NCBI RefSeq assembly: GCF_029916425.1
Contig: NZ_JAHAVQ010000001.1
Location: 124,001 to 188,000 of the forward strand
Length of the DNA stretch: 64,000 nt
Direction of reading: 5' to 3'
Source: Liquorilactobacillus sicerae
Lineage (GTDB): Bacteria > Bacillota > Bacilli > Lactobacillales > Lactobacillaceae
In this document: piece after piece, positions 1 through 7,994 of the stretch
Layout of the letters: each line of letters begins with the position of its first letter
How positions within the stretch are numbered: the first letter of the stretch is position 1
Made by a program: the position numbers and the translations under genes
The notes under the pieces: generated by a model
What the model saw: only the letters and a program-made list of their open reading frames with translations
Told to the model about the DNA's origin: nothing
The model's database searches: none

Positions 1-1
1 C

Positions 2-91
2 AAAGTGGTTACGGCGACTTTTGATGGCAGCAATTTAACCCGACTCAAGCAACAGTTAACTGCTTATCGGCAAGAAATTCGTGAATATTAA
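2..91 (+). CDS. C-terminal tail of a CDS, probably chorismate synthase (partial)
   Basis: An open frame enters from the left edge and ends at a TAA 12 bases before the next start. Only about 29 residues are visible, ending LTAYRQEIREY. The pattern (small hydrophobic/Gly-Ser, then an amphipathic helix ending in Tyr-Arg) resembles the C-terminal helix of chorismate synthase AroC, and the following genes belong to the shikimate/prephenate pathway. The name is inference from position and a short resemblance; another aro-operon protein is possible. Confidence 0.45.
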   Translation, partial: KVVTATFDGSNLTRLKQQLTAYRQEIREY

Positions 92-103
92 GAAGGTGAC
101 CGT

Positions 104-655
104 TTGAAAATCCATACGCTTGGGCCAGCAGAAACCGATAGCAATCAAGCTGCACAGTATTTTGCAGCAAATTTTGTTCAAGAAGCTTGTGAGATAATTC
201 TTCATCCCAGTTTCGAACAGTTGTTTATCGAACTTTCCAATTTGACAGATGATTATTTATTGATCCCAACAGCTTTTAGATCGAGTCAGCTGAATTTGTC
301 TTGGGGACAATGGCATTATCGTAATTTAGATCAGCTAACTTTGAAAAATGCCTTTATATTTCAGCTGTCACCTTTAGTTTTATTGGAAAATACTCAAAGC
401 TCAAATAATTTAGCTGATACACATGCTGCCTTAGCTGATTTGGTATCACAGATCATTCCATCAGCTCAAATCAACTGCTCAGCCAGCAAGTACTTAGCCT
501 ATCAGAAGTATCGTTCAACTGATAGCCGTTATGTCCTAACTAACCAACAATTGGTTCAAATCCGGCCGTTTGAAAGAATAATTAAGGAATTTGAACCGCA
601 AATGATTTGGGCAGTTTATCAAATTAAAGGAGAACTAGCAAATGTCAAAAATTAA
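104..655 (+). CDS. BacA/prephenate-dehydratase-like protein of the aro operon
   Basis: This is a 183-residue single-domain protein starting at TTG behind AGAAGGTGA. The N-terminus, TLGPAETDSNQAAQYF, matches the TLGPxGTxSxxAA signature shared by prephenate dehydratases and the bacilysin enzyme BacA (prephenate decarboxylase). The length is close to BacA (about 200 aa) and well short of PheA dehydratases, which carry a C-terminal ACT domain. The dehydratase TRF catalytic motif is not visible; the corresponding region reads VLTNQQLVQI, closer to what I remember of BacA. It overlaps aroA by 14 bases, so it is translationally coupled to the chorismate/prephenate genes and should act on prephenate or a relative. 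Whether it decarboxylates, dehydrates or only binds cannot be read from sequence. Confidence 0.7.
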   Translation: MKIHTLGPAETDSNQAAQYFAANFVQEACEIILHPSFEQLFIELSNLTDDYLLIPTAFRSSQLNLSWGQWHYRNLDQLTLKNAFIFQLSPLVLLENTQSSNNLADTHAALADLVSQIIPSAQINCSASKYLAYQKYRSTDSRYVLTNQQLVQIRPFERIIKEFEPQMIWAVYQIKGELANVKN

Positions 656-1949
656 ATTAGCTGGATTGCCGGAAACTGGTTTACATGGTGAATTGACAAT
701 GCCCGGGGATAAAAGTATTTCTCATCGAGCATTGATGATTGGTGCAATCAGTCATGGTAAAACAGTCGTCGATCATTTTTTGTGGTCAAAGGATTGTCAA
801 CAAACACTAAAAGCTCTGCAAGCTTTAGGAGTCGAGCTGAAAGTTGATCAACAGCAAATAATTGTCAATGGTCAAGGTTTCTCAGGTCTAAAAGCGGCTG
901 CGGACTGGTTGGAAATGGGGAATTCTGGTACGACAACCCGGCTTTTGATGGGAATTTTGGCTGGAAGAGATTTCACCAGTTATTTACGTGGAGATGCATC
1001 TTTAAGTCGACGACCAATGAAACGGGTCAGTCAGCCGCTTCGCCAGCTGGGAGCTAAAATTACTCCTTCACCAGCTGGAACTTTGCCCCTAAAAATTAAG
1101 GGAGCTTCTTTGCATGGGAGTACGGTTAAATTAGCAGTTGCAAGTGCCCAAGTCAAAAGTGCATTGATTTTTGCTGCCTTGCAGGCATCAGCACCAAGCA
1201 CTATTATTGAAAAACTCCCAACGCGAAATCATACGGAAATCATGTTGCAAAAGTTTGGGGCCAGGGTCACTACAGCGGCAGACAATTTGACGATCAAGGT
1301 TGAACCAGGGGCAAAATTATCCGGCCAAGAGATTAGGGTTCCTGGTGATATTTCGTCAGCGGCTTTTTTCTTAGTGGCTGCTACGATTGTCCCGCATTCC
1401 GATTTGATTATTAAAAATGTTAACTTGAATCCAACTAGGACAGGAATTCTACGTGTTCTGCAAAGGATGGGAGCAGCAATTGATATTGACCGCTTACCAA
1501 ATGATGGCGAACCGCTTGGAAGTATTGAAGTTCGTTCAGCACAATTGCAGCCAGTTAAAATTCATGCTGCCGAGATTCCAGCGATTATTGATGAATTACC
1601 ACTAGTGGCTTTATTGGCAGCTTGTGCCGCTGGAACAAGTAAAATTACTGGAGCAGCTGAACTGCGGGTCAAAGAAACTGATCGGATCGCGACGGTTACA
1701 GCTGAACTTAAAAAACTTGGGGTTCAAGTTACGGAATTGCCAGATGGGATGATCATCCAAGGCATCTCCAACTGGCAGCAGCAAACGAACCAATTAGAAA
1801 GTTACGGTGATCATCGAATCGGAATGATGCTGGCGATTGCAGCGCTGCGATCTAAACAGCAGTTTTTCTTGAATCATGCTGAAGCAGTAGCAGTTTCTTA
1901 TCCAGAATTTTTCAGTGATTTGCAAACATTGCTTCAAAATTCAAAGTAG
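642..1949 (+). CDS. aroA: 3-phosphoshikimate 1-carboxyvinyltransferase (EPSP synthase)
   Basis: This 435-residue cytoplasmic enzyme joins shikimate-3-phosphate to phosphoenolpyruvate, the sixth step of the shikimate pathway. The substrate-binding PGDKSISHRA motif with Lys24 is near the N-terminus. It is followed by GNSGTTTRLLMG, RPMKRV and, near residue 345, the KETDRI loop, as expected for the family. Length is normal. The start ATG sits behind AAAGGAG inside the last 14 bases of the preceding BacA-like gene, so translation is coupled. tyrA follows 8 bases later. No truncation or unusual residue was seen. Confidence 0.97.
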   Translation: MSKIKLAGLPETGLHGELTMPGDKSISHRALMIGAISHGKTVVDHFLWSKDCQQTLKALQALGVELKVDQQQIIVNGQGFSGLKAAADWLEMGNSGTTTRLLMGILAGRDFTSYLRGDASLSRRPMKRVSQPLRQLGAKITPSPAGTLPLKIKGASLHGSTVKLAVASAQVKSALIFAALQASAPSTIIEKLPTRNHTEIMLQKFGARVTTAADNLTIKVEPGAKLSGQEIRVPGDISSAAFFLVAATIVPHSDLIIKNVNLNPTRTGILRVLQRMGAAIDIDRLPNDGEPLGSIEVRSAQLQPVKIHAAEIPAIIDELPLVALLAACAAGTSKITGAAELRVKETDRIATVTAELKKLGVQVTELPDGMIIQGISNWQQQTNQLESYGDHRIGMMLAIAALRSKQQFFLNHAEAVAVSYPEFFSDLQTLLQNSK

Positions 1950-1957
1950 GTGAAAGG

Positions 1958-3049
1958 ATGAAAACAGTTTTTATCAATGGTTTAGGCCTAATTGGCAGTT
2001 CATTAGCACGTGCGATCAAAACAGCTGATCCGACGATTAAAATTATTGCTGCAGACCAAGATTCAACCACCTTAGAATTTGCTTTAAAAAAACAAATTAT
2101 CGATCGAGCTACTAACAAGCTGACGGCTGCTCAAACTGCTGATTTTATAATTTTAGCTACACCGGTTACTATCATTATCCAAACTTTAAAGCAGTTGGCT
2201 AAGATGAAATTAAAGCCAGGAGTAATTATTACAGATGTTGGCAGCACCAAAACCCAAGTCATGACAGCAGCCAAATCCTTGTCAGCCAACACAACTTTTA
2301 TCGGTGGTCATCCAATGGCTGGATCTCATAAATCTGGAGTAACTGCTGGACGGACGGATTTATTTGAAAATGCATTTTACTTTTTGATTGCACCAGCAGT
2401 TGATTCATGTCAAATCAATCGTCTAAAGGAACTGTTGCGGGCAACTAAAGTCAAATGGCTCGAGCTTTCGGCTGTAGAACATGATTATCTGGTTGGACAA
2501 ATCAGTCATTTGCCACATATAATTGCTGCCGCTTTGGTTAATCAAACGCAACGTGCTTTTGATCACTCAGCTTTAGGGATGCGCATGGCGGCAGGAGGCT
2601 TTAAATCGATCACGCGCATTGCTTCTTCTGATCCGCAAATGTGGACGGCGATTTTAAAAACTAATCGAGCAGTTGTGGCAGCTCAGTTAACAGAGTATCT
2701 GCAAGAACTAACAATGATCAAGCAACAGCTTTTAGCAGCGGATCAAACAGCAATTTATAATTTCTTTGCAGCGGCTAAAACCAGTCGAGATCAGTTAGGA
2801 CCCGAAAAAGTGGGCCGCGTCCCAGATTTTTATGATTTATTTGTCAATATTCCTGATCAAGTCGGTGCAATCGCGCAAATTACTAAAATTTTAGCTCAAG
2901 CCGAGATAAATTTAGTTAATTTGCATATTTTAGAGATTCGCGAAGAAATTGACGGTATCTTGCAGTTGATCTTTATGAGTCAAATGGATCAATATCAGGC
3001 TAAAGAGATCTTAATAGGTAATAATTATCAGGTAATTCAAAGGAAGTGA
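1958..3049 (+). CDS. tyrA: Prephenate dehydrogenase with C-terminal ACT domain
   Basis: This 363-residue enzyme oxidatively decarboxylates prephenate to 4-hydroxyphenylpyruvate, the committed step to tyrosine. The NAD-binding Rossmann loop GLGLIGSS is at residues 8-15 and the active-site segment HPMAGSHKSG near residue 120. Helical dimerisation region follows. From about residue 290 an ACT domain is visible (PDFYDLFVNIPDQVGAIAQI), so feedback inhibition by tyrosine is expected from family knowledge. The gene begins with ATG behind GTGAAAGG, 8 bases after aroA, and lies 4 bases before aroK in one transcription unit. Confidence 0.96.
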   Translation: MKTVFINGLGLIGSSLARAIKTADPTIKIIAADQDSTTLEFALKKQIIDRATNKLTAAQTADFIILATPVTIIIQTLKQLAKMKLKPGVIITDVGSTKTQVMTAAKSLSANTTFIGGHPMAGSHKSGVTAGRTDLFENAFYFLIAPAVDSCQINRLKELLRATKVKWLELSAVEHDYLVGQISHLPHIIAAALVNQTQRAFDHSALGMRMAAGGFKSITRIASSDPQMWTAILKTNRAVVAAQLTEYLQELTMIKQQLLAADQTAIYNFFAAAKTSRDQLGPEKVGRVPDFYDLFVNIPDQVGAIAQITKILAQAEINLVNLHILEIREEIDGILQLIFMSQMDQYQAKEILIGNNYQVIQRK

Positions 3050-3053
3050 AAAA

Positions 3054-3563
3054 ATGAAGGCAATTTTAGTTGGATTTATGGGAACTGGCAAAACAACGAT
3101 TGGCAAGTTGTTAGCCCAAAATCTGCAAGTGCCACATTTTGATTTGGATCAAGTGATCGTCGAACATACTGGCTTGACTATTAATCAGCTATTTGAACGT
3201 TTTGGTGAAAAGACTTTCCGGAACTTAGAACATCAATTATTGCTGAATCATTTAAATAAAGATGGAATTTTATCAACGGGTGGCGGGACCCCAGTCATGA
3301 GTGACAACCTGACCTCATTAAAGCAAAGTCAAGTGCCGGTAGTTTTACTAGAGGCATCCATCGAAACAATTTTTAAACGAGTTAGTAACAACCAGGCGCG
3401 GCCGCTAGTCAATCAGCTTAGTTTTCAGCAATTAGCTGCGCTTAAGCAACAGCGAAATTCAAGGTACTATGCTTGTGCCGATTTGGTAGTTGCTACTGAT
3501 GATTTAAGTCCAGTTCAGATCTCAACGAAAATCAATTTTTTTTTAAAGCAGCTGAAAAACTAA
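3054..3563 (+). CDS. aroK: Shikimate kinase
   Basis: This 169-residue P-loop kinase phosphorylates shikimate at the 3-hydroxyl, feeding aroA. The Walker A loop GFMGTGKTT is at residues 7-15, the substrate-binding DLD about 20 residues later, and the GGG shikimate loop in STGGGTP near residue 80. The lid arginine is in QARPL. Length is typical for monofunctional AroK. It starts 4 bases after tyrA and appears to be the last gene of the aromatic operon, because the next gene is on the opposite strand. Confidence 0.96.
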   Translation: MKAILVGFMGTGKTTIGKLLAQNLQVPHFDLDQVIVEHTGLTINQLFERFGEKTFRNLEHQLLLNHLNKDGILSTGGGTPVMSDNLTSLKQSQVPVVLLEASIETIFKRVSNNQARPLVNQLSFQQLAALKQQRNSRYYACADLVVATDDLSPVQISTKINFFLKQLKN

Positions 3564-3630
3564 TTGCTCAAAGTTTTGTTTTGGGTGGAAAAATGGTCAA
3601 TTTAAATAGTTTTCAAGTATTTTAGTGGCT

Positions 3631-3663
3631 TAAAAAAGCAGTAAGAGAAAAATTGCCTCTTAC
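3631..3663 (-). terminator. Rho-independent terminator after the lactonase gene
   Basis: A 7-bp stem (GTAAGAG/CTCTTAC, positions 3641-3663) is followed in the minus direction by TGCTTTTTTA. Orientation and position suit termination of the minus-strand gene ending at 3683. The plus strand has no good U-tract here, so the aro operon end is less well served. Confidence 0.65.
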
Positions 3664-3682
3664 CACTTAATTTTTAACAAAG

Positions 3683-4711
3683 TTAATTTTTAATAGCAAA
3701 TTTGACGCAAACTCCTTCAGGCAATGGAAGATCCTTTTGCCGGCAGATCAGTTCGCCATTTAAGACGGAACGTTCAAATAAGGTAGCGTTATTGCTATTT
3801 TGATTAGCAGCTAAAAGAAATTGACCAGTCGGATCAATTTCAAAATCACGAGGGAACTTGCCCTCAGTTGAAATTAATTGCTGCAATTCTAATTGCTGTT
3901 TTTTCCAAGCAAAGACTGCTAGTGAGTCATGACCACGGTTAGAAACATAAACGAATTTGCCGTCAACCGAGATCTTGACAGCAGCAGCACCATTATGCTG
4001 TTGCCAGTTACTAGGAATGGTTGCTAATTGCTGGAGCAACTTAAATTTTCCAGTCGCTGGGTCGTATTGTAAGGCTGCTATTTGACTGCTTAATTCACCA
4101 ACTAAAAAGGCAATCTGAGCTGTGGGATGAAAAACAAGATGACGGGGGCCAAAACCAGCTGGCAACTGCAAGATTTGTTCATTGAGCAACTGCCCATCAG
4201 CGGTAACAGAATAGGTATAGACTCGATCGGCACCTAAGTCACAGACTGCTAAGCGTTGATCAGGTGTTAGATCTGCGTAATGAATATGAGCCGCCTCTTG
4301 CTCAGGTCGTGGTCCATGACCAGTAAATTTCTTTTGAGCTAGCAACTTTAATGGTTCAGTGGCACTAGCTCGGAAAACTTTGACCATAGCAGTATGATAA
4401 TTGGCCGTAAAGACTAAATGTCGCTGCGGATCAAGTCCAATATAACAAGGGGGGGCACCAAAAGCTAAATCTTTGGCAATCAGAGGAACTGATGGCGTTT
4501 GCAAAGAGAACTGGGCAATGCCGCCTTGGTTTGCTTGTTGGACAACTGAAAATAATTGCTGCTCTGCTGAAAGTTGTAAATAAGTCGGGTTAGCAATTTT
4601 AGTTAATAATTTAGGTTCAGAACACTGGCCTTGACTGGTATCTAGGACTGCTTGATAAATCCCTTGAGAAGTCCTTTTAGTGTAAGTTCCAAAGAAAATT
4701 TGTTCTAACAT
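3683..4711 (-). CDS. Lactonase family beta-propeller protein (6-phosphogluconolactonase, YkgB/Pgl type)
   Basis: This 342-residue protein starts at the ATG at 4711, behind a clear GGAGG; an upstream in-frame start at 4768 would add 19 residues but has no ribosome site. FFGTYTKRTSQGIY at the N-terminus, repeated blade sequences such as DLGADRVYTYSV, and FVYVSNRGHDSLAVF are typical of the seven-bladed lactonase family that hydrolyses 6-phosphogluconolactone. No signal peptide is seen, so it is probably cytoplasmic. It is monocistronic. zwf, its likely pathway partner, lies 36 kb away in this window. The substrate is inferred from the family; some members have unknown substrates. Confidence 0.85.
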   Translation of the reverse strand: MLEQIFFGTYTKRTSQGIYQAVLDTSQGQCSEPKLLTKIANPTYLQLSAEQQLFSVVQQANQGGIAQFSLQTPSVPLIAKDLAFGAPPCYIGLDPQRHLVFTANYHTAMVKVFRASATEPLKLLAQKKFTGHGPRPEQEAAHIHYADLTPDQRLAVCDLGADRVYTYSVTADGQLLNEQILQLPAGFGPRHLVFHPTAQIAFLVGELSSQIAALQYDPATGKFKLLQQLATIPSNWQQHNGAAAVKISVDGKFVYVSNRGHDSLAVFAWKKQQLELQQLISTEGKFPRDFEIDPTGQFLLAANQNSNNATLFERSVLNGELICRQKDLPLPEGVCVKFAIKN

Positions 4712-4788
4712 AATTAAGCAAACCTCCATAATCAGAGTTGTATAGAAATAAGTAATCAAATTAATCAATACAGATTCTACCGGCCATA

Positions 4789-4797
4789 TGTTACAAT
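4789..4797 (+). promoter_or_regulatory. Candidate extended -10 promoter for the IIA-Gut-like gene
   Basis: TGTTACAAT fits an extended -10 element (TG-N-TACAAT) about 40 bases before the start at 4833, in the short gap between two divergent genes. No good -35 was found, so this is tentative. Confidence 0.4.
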
Positions 4798-4832
4798 AAT
4801 ATTGTATTTAAAACAAGTGTAAAGGAGCCTTG

Positions 4833-5207
4833 ATGGCTATGTTAGAAGCAAAAGTTGTTGAAATTGGACCAGAGGCTGTCTCACCTGGTGATCCGTTATT
4901 GATTCTTTTTGATGAGACTGCATCACAACAATTAAGAAGAGTTTCAATCGTTCAGCGTTTTATTTCGGCAAACGACAACGGATTTCATCTTCAAGCTGGT
5001 GATCAGCTGTTGATCGATGACCAAGGCTATCAAGTCATTCACGTGGGCAAGTTGGTTGAAAATAATATGGATGCTATTGGTCATGCAACGCTTTTCTTTG
5101 AACCGGTTCCGAAACAACCGCAACATAATGGGATTTATTTGACTCCTTACCAGTTACCTCAAATTAAGGTTGGTAGTTTGATCCGTTATGTGCCACAAAC
5201 TCATTAA
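4833..5207 (+). CDS. Orphan PTS glucitol/sorbitol IIA-like protein, phosphoacceptor His apparently absent
   Basis: This is a 124-residue protein. The start chosen is ATG 4833, five bases after AAAGGAG; TTG 4830 and ATG 4839 are alternatives. The second half, YQVIHVGKLVENNMDAIGHA, closely resembles the SrlB/GutA family (IIA of the glucitol PTS). In E. coli SrlB, recalled from memory, His43 is phosphorylated; the aligned position here looks like Gln41 (RRVSIVQRF). No IIB/IIC sorbitol genes or sorbitol dehydrogenase lie nearby: neighbours are a lactonase and guaC. It may be a regulatory or re-purposed homologue rather than a sugar phosphocarrier. Family membership is fairly sure; loss of the active His rests on an alignment done by eye. 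Confidence 0.75.
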   Translation: MAMLEAKVVEIGPEAVSPGDPLLILFDETASQQLRRVSIVQRFISANDNGFHLQAGDQLLIDDQGYQVIHVGKLVENNMDAIGHATLFFEPVPKQPQHNGIYLTPYQLPQIKVGSLIRYVPQTH

Positions 5208-5222
5208 AAAGAATTTTATTAA

Positions 5223-5258
5223 AAAACCAGTTAGGGAGTTATTTCCTTAGCTGGTTTT
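5223..5258. terminator. Bidirectional terminator between convergent genes
   Basis: AAAACCAG at 5223-5230 pairs with CTGGTTTT at 5251-5258, extended inward by TTAGG/CCTTAG pairing. A-rich and T-rich flanks on both sides allow use by the plus-strand IIA-like gene and the minus-strand guaC. Confidence 0.8.
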
Positions 5259-5268
5259 GACTTAAAAA

Positions 5269-6246
5269 TTAAATTTGATCACCATTAAAAATTGAGTTCT
5301 TTACGATTACATAATCAACTTTTCGTAATGCAGAAAGTTCTTTTCCCCCAGCGTAAGAGATTGATGACTGTAAATCTTCACGCATTTCTTTTAAGGTATC
5401 AGCAATTTTTCCGCGATAAGGGACTAATAATTTTTTCCCTTCAACATTTTTATATTGGCCCTTTTGATATTGTGAAGCTGAACCGTAATAGACTTTATAT
5501 TTTTGACCGTCTTTTTCGATTACATCGCCAGGAGTTTCTTCATGACCAGCAAATAAAGATCCAATCATACACATTGAAGCACCAAAACGAATCGATTTAG
5601 CAATGTCGCCATTGTAGCGAATTCCCCCATCAGCGATAATTGGCTTGCTGGCTGCTTTGCTGCAAAGGCGAACAGCTGCGAGCTGCCAGCCACCAGTTCC
5701 AAAACCAGTTTTCAATTTAGTAATGCAAGCTTTGCCAGGCCCAATGCCAACTTTGGTAGCATCGGCACCGGCATTTTCTAATTCGCGAACTCCTTCAGGG
5801 GTGCCAACATTTCCCGCAATCACGAAAGTACCCGGCAGCTTTTTTTTGAGATAGTGGATCATCTCGATCACAGTATCAGCATGACCATGAGCGATATCAA
5901 TCGTGATATATTCTGGAACAAGATGAGACTTAGCTAAAGCATCGACTAGCTGATATTCTTTGGACTTGACGCCAACAGAGATTGAGGCAAACAGACCTCG
6001 TTGATGCATCCGCTTAACAAAAGGCAAACGCTCTTCTTCATTAAAACGATGCATAATGTAAAAATAGTCGTTTTGCGCCAACCAAACGGCTAAAGCTTCA
6101 TCGATAATCGTCTGCATATTTGCTGGAACGACAGGAATTTTAAAGGTCATTGGACCAAATTTTATTTTGGTATCAATTTCTGAGCGACTTTTAACGATAC
6201 ATTTATTGGGAACTAATTGGATATCTTCGTAATCAAATACTTGCAT
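5269..6246 (-). CDS. guaC: GMP reductase
   Basis: This 325-residue enzyme of the IMPDH/GMPR family converts GMP to IMP with NADPH, for purine salvage. Catalytic Cys174 is in the loop [11 protein letters not shown], and the phosphate-binding segment [17 protein letters not shown] and GASMCMIGS follow. There is no CBS insertion, and the length matches GuaC2-type reductases rather than IMP dehydrogenase (about 490 aa). The start ATG lies behind TGAGGT. It is transcribed alone, convergent with the IIA-like gene and divergent from ybaK. No purine riboswitch was seen in its short leader. Confidence 0.96.
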   Translation of the reverse strand: MQVFDYEDIQLVPNKCIVKSRSEIDTKIKFGPMTFKIPVVPANMQTIIDEALAVWLAQNDYFYIMHRFNEEERLPFVKRMHQRGLFASISVGVKSKEYQLVDALAKSHLVPEYITIDIAHGHADTVIEMIHYLKKKLPGTFVIAGNVGTPEGVRELENAGADATKVGIGPGKACITKLKTGFGTGGWQLAAVRLCSKAASKPIIADGGIRYNGDIAKSIRFGASMCMIGSLFAGHEETPGDVIEKDGQKYKVYYGSASQYQKGQYKNVEGKKLLVPYRGKIADTLKEMREDLQSSISYAGGKELSALRKVDYVIVKNSIFNGDQI

Positions 6247-6441
6247 AATAAGACCTCACATTCTGGATAAGCTAGAAATTTTCCACAAGCCTTGTATAAT
6301 TTACTTCATAGCTAAGCAAAAGTCAAATAAAAAAACTGGATTTTTAAATAATATTCGGTTATTGCCAAAAAATGTTGATATGACTGATTAAGTTTTTATG
6401 GCTATAATTAGCTTAGAGATTATATTGAAAGGAAAATCATT

Positions 6442-6939
6442 ATGGCAAAAAAGAAAAAAATCAAAAAAACTAATGAAGAAAGGATTTTAGATCAACATCA
6501 CATTGAATATCAAGAAGTGTCTTTTGATTGGTTGAATCAAGGAATGACCGCTTTAGCAGAAGCTCAGGCAGCCGGTGTTGATCCTAAAAGCATTTTAAAA
6601 ACGATCGTGTTGGAAGCTAACGGTGATGATCACGATTATTTAGTTGTTTGTCTGCCGCTGGAGTATGAAATTGATTTGAAAAAAATTGCCGCGCAGCTGG
6701 GAAAAAAGCAAGTTCATTTAGCAGATAACAAAAAGCTGATCAACATTACTGGCTATGTCCATGGTGCTAATACACCGATCGGCATTAGTTTTGCAAAAGA
6801 CTTTCCAATTTATTTTGATCAGCGGATCAAATCCTTTGCACAAATTTCAGTTTCAGCTGGGAAGGTTGGACGCTCAGTTCGCGTTGATCAGCGGGCTTTA
6901 GTTCAGTTAGTCAAAGGAAAGTATCTTGAGGTCCAATAG
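6442..6939 (+). CDS. ybaK: Cys-tRNA(Pro)/Cys-tRNA(Cys) deacylase, YbaK/EbsC family
   Basis: This 165-residue trans-editing enzyme hydrolyses mischarged Cys-tRNA(Pro). The YbaK fold is recognised by KSILKTIVLEA, the conserved Lys in ADNKKLINITGYVHGA, and GISFAKDFPIYFD. The N-terminus is a lysine-rich run (KKKKIKKT), probably a disordered tail. ATG lies behind AAAGGAAA. The gene abuts rlmA directly (stop 6939, next start 6940), so the two RNA-related genes form one unit. Confidence 0.92.
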   Translation: MAKKKKIKKTNEERILDQHHIEYQEVSFDWLNQGMTALAEAQAAGVDPKSILKTIVLEANGDDHDYLVVCLPLEYEIDLKKIAAQLGKKQVHLADNKKLINITGYVHGANTPIGISFAKDFPIYFDQRIKSFAQISVSAGKVGRSVRVDQRALVQLVKGKYLEVQ

Positions 6940-7794
6940 ATGAAAAAAATTGAGTTAGCGACAGTTTGGCTAGAAAATAATTTAGACCTTTTTCGTTGTC
7001 CGGATTGTCAACAGCCACTCTGTCAGATCAAAGGTTACAGTGTCGCTTGTCAGCAAGGTCACGTCTTTGACTTATCACGCAAAGGAACCCTTTTTTTGAC
7101 TAGGCATCATTCAGCCAACAATTATGATGATAATAAATTTTGGCAGGCACGTCAGCGTTTATTGCAGCATGGCTTATTTGATAAAATTTATGCAAGAATC
7201 GGGACCTTGCTTCCAAAAAAGCCTTTAAATATTTTGGATGCTGGCTGCGGTCAGGGAGCAGCTTTAAATTATTTAGCACAGCAGCGAAATTTTAGTGATC
7301 AATTGGTTGGCTTTGATCTTTCAAAGAAGGCAATCAACTTGGCTACTCAAATTAATCGGCCGGCCTTTTTTTGTGTGGCAGACTTGGCAGCTTTGCCATT
7401 TACTAACCAAAGTTTCGATGTTTTGTTAGATATTTTTACTCCTTCAGCTTATGCAGAGTTTCAACGTGTCTTGCGTACCAAGGGACTGTTGATCAAAGTT
7501 ATTCCAGCTAATGATTATTTAATCGAACTGCGGCATTTATTATATGAAAAGAATTCAGTGCATTATCAGTACAGTAATGAAAAAGTTCGGGATTTGTTTT
7601 TGCAACATTATCCACGAGCTCGTCAAATTCGAATAAATTATCAATTTCCTTTAAAAAATACTGATTTTCAAGATTTGTTGCAAATGACCCCTTTACAATG
7701 GGGAGCCTCTCAAAAACAATTATTATGGGCAGCTGGGCAAGACTTGCCGCAAATAACTATTGATGTTGACCTTTTAATTACAAATTTTAATTGA
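6940..7794 (+). CDS. rlmA: 23S rRNA (guanine-N1)-methyltransferase, RlmA family
   Basis: This 284-residue protein has an N-terminal zinc-binding module (Cys20, Cys23, Cys37 and His41 in CPDC...CQQGH). A class I SAM-dependent methyltransferase domain with motif I DAGCGQG near residue 100 follows. The family methylates the N1 of G745 or G748 in helix 35 of 23S rRNA; RlmA-II members affect tylosin sensitivity. Which of the two guanines is the target cannot be decided here. It directly follows ybaK with no gap. Confidence 0.9.
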   Translation: MKKIELATVWLENNLDLFRCPDCQQPLCQIKGYSVACQQGHVFDLSRKGTLFLTRHHSANNYDDNKFWQARQRLLQHGLFDKIYARIGTLLPKKPLNILDAGCGQGAALNYLAQQRNFSDQLVGFDLSKKAINLATQINRPAFFCVADLAALPFTNQSFDVLLDIFTPSAYAEFQRVLRTKGLLIKVIPANDYLIELRHLLYEKNSVHYQYSNEKVRDLFLQHYPRARQIRINYQFPLKNTDFQDLLQMTPLQWGASQKQLLWAAGQDLPQITIDVDLLITNFN

Positions 7795-7819
7795 AAATAA
7801 ACTTTTTCGTGAAAAAAGC

Positions 7820-7963
7820 TTGAAAAACAAAAAATTAGGTGTTTAAATTTCCTTAAGAAATCGGTTGTTAGTAATTAACGGAACTGTCGTTAGTTGCTGA
7901 ATGATTGTACTTCATTTAACGTAGCCGTTCGCCGTGCCCACACCGAATGGCTACGCTTTTTTT
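7820..7963 (+). ncRNA. Candidate terminator-ended leader RNA upstream of trmL
   Basis: A plausible promoter (TTGAAA 7820-7825, 17-base spacer, TTAAAT 7843-7848) precedes about 110 bases without a gene. TAACG 7876-7880 can pair with CGTTA 7888-7892. That CGTTA can instead pair with TAACG 7917-7921, helped by GAATGA/TCATTT. The second pairing touches the first base of a strong terminator (7921-7963). Only about 20 bases separate that terminator from the trmL ribosome site, leaving no room for a promoter. This suggests an attenuated leader or a small RNA. No known riboswitch or T-box motif was recognised. Function is unknown. Confidence 0.45.
7921..7963 (+). terminator. Strong terminator directly before trmL
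   Basis: GTAGCCGTTCG (7921-7931) pairs with CGAATGGCTAC (7944-7954) over 11 bp with one G-U pair and a 12-base loop, followed by GC and a run of seven T. It could end rlmA transcription, 127 bases upstream, or act as an attenuator for trmL. Confidence 0.88.
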
Positions 7964-7994
7964 GTCCAAAAATTTACAAATCGAGGTTTTTAAA

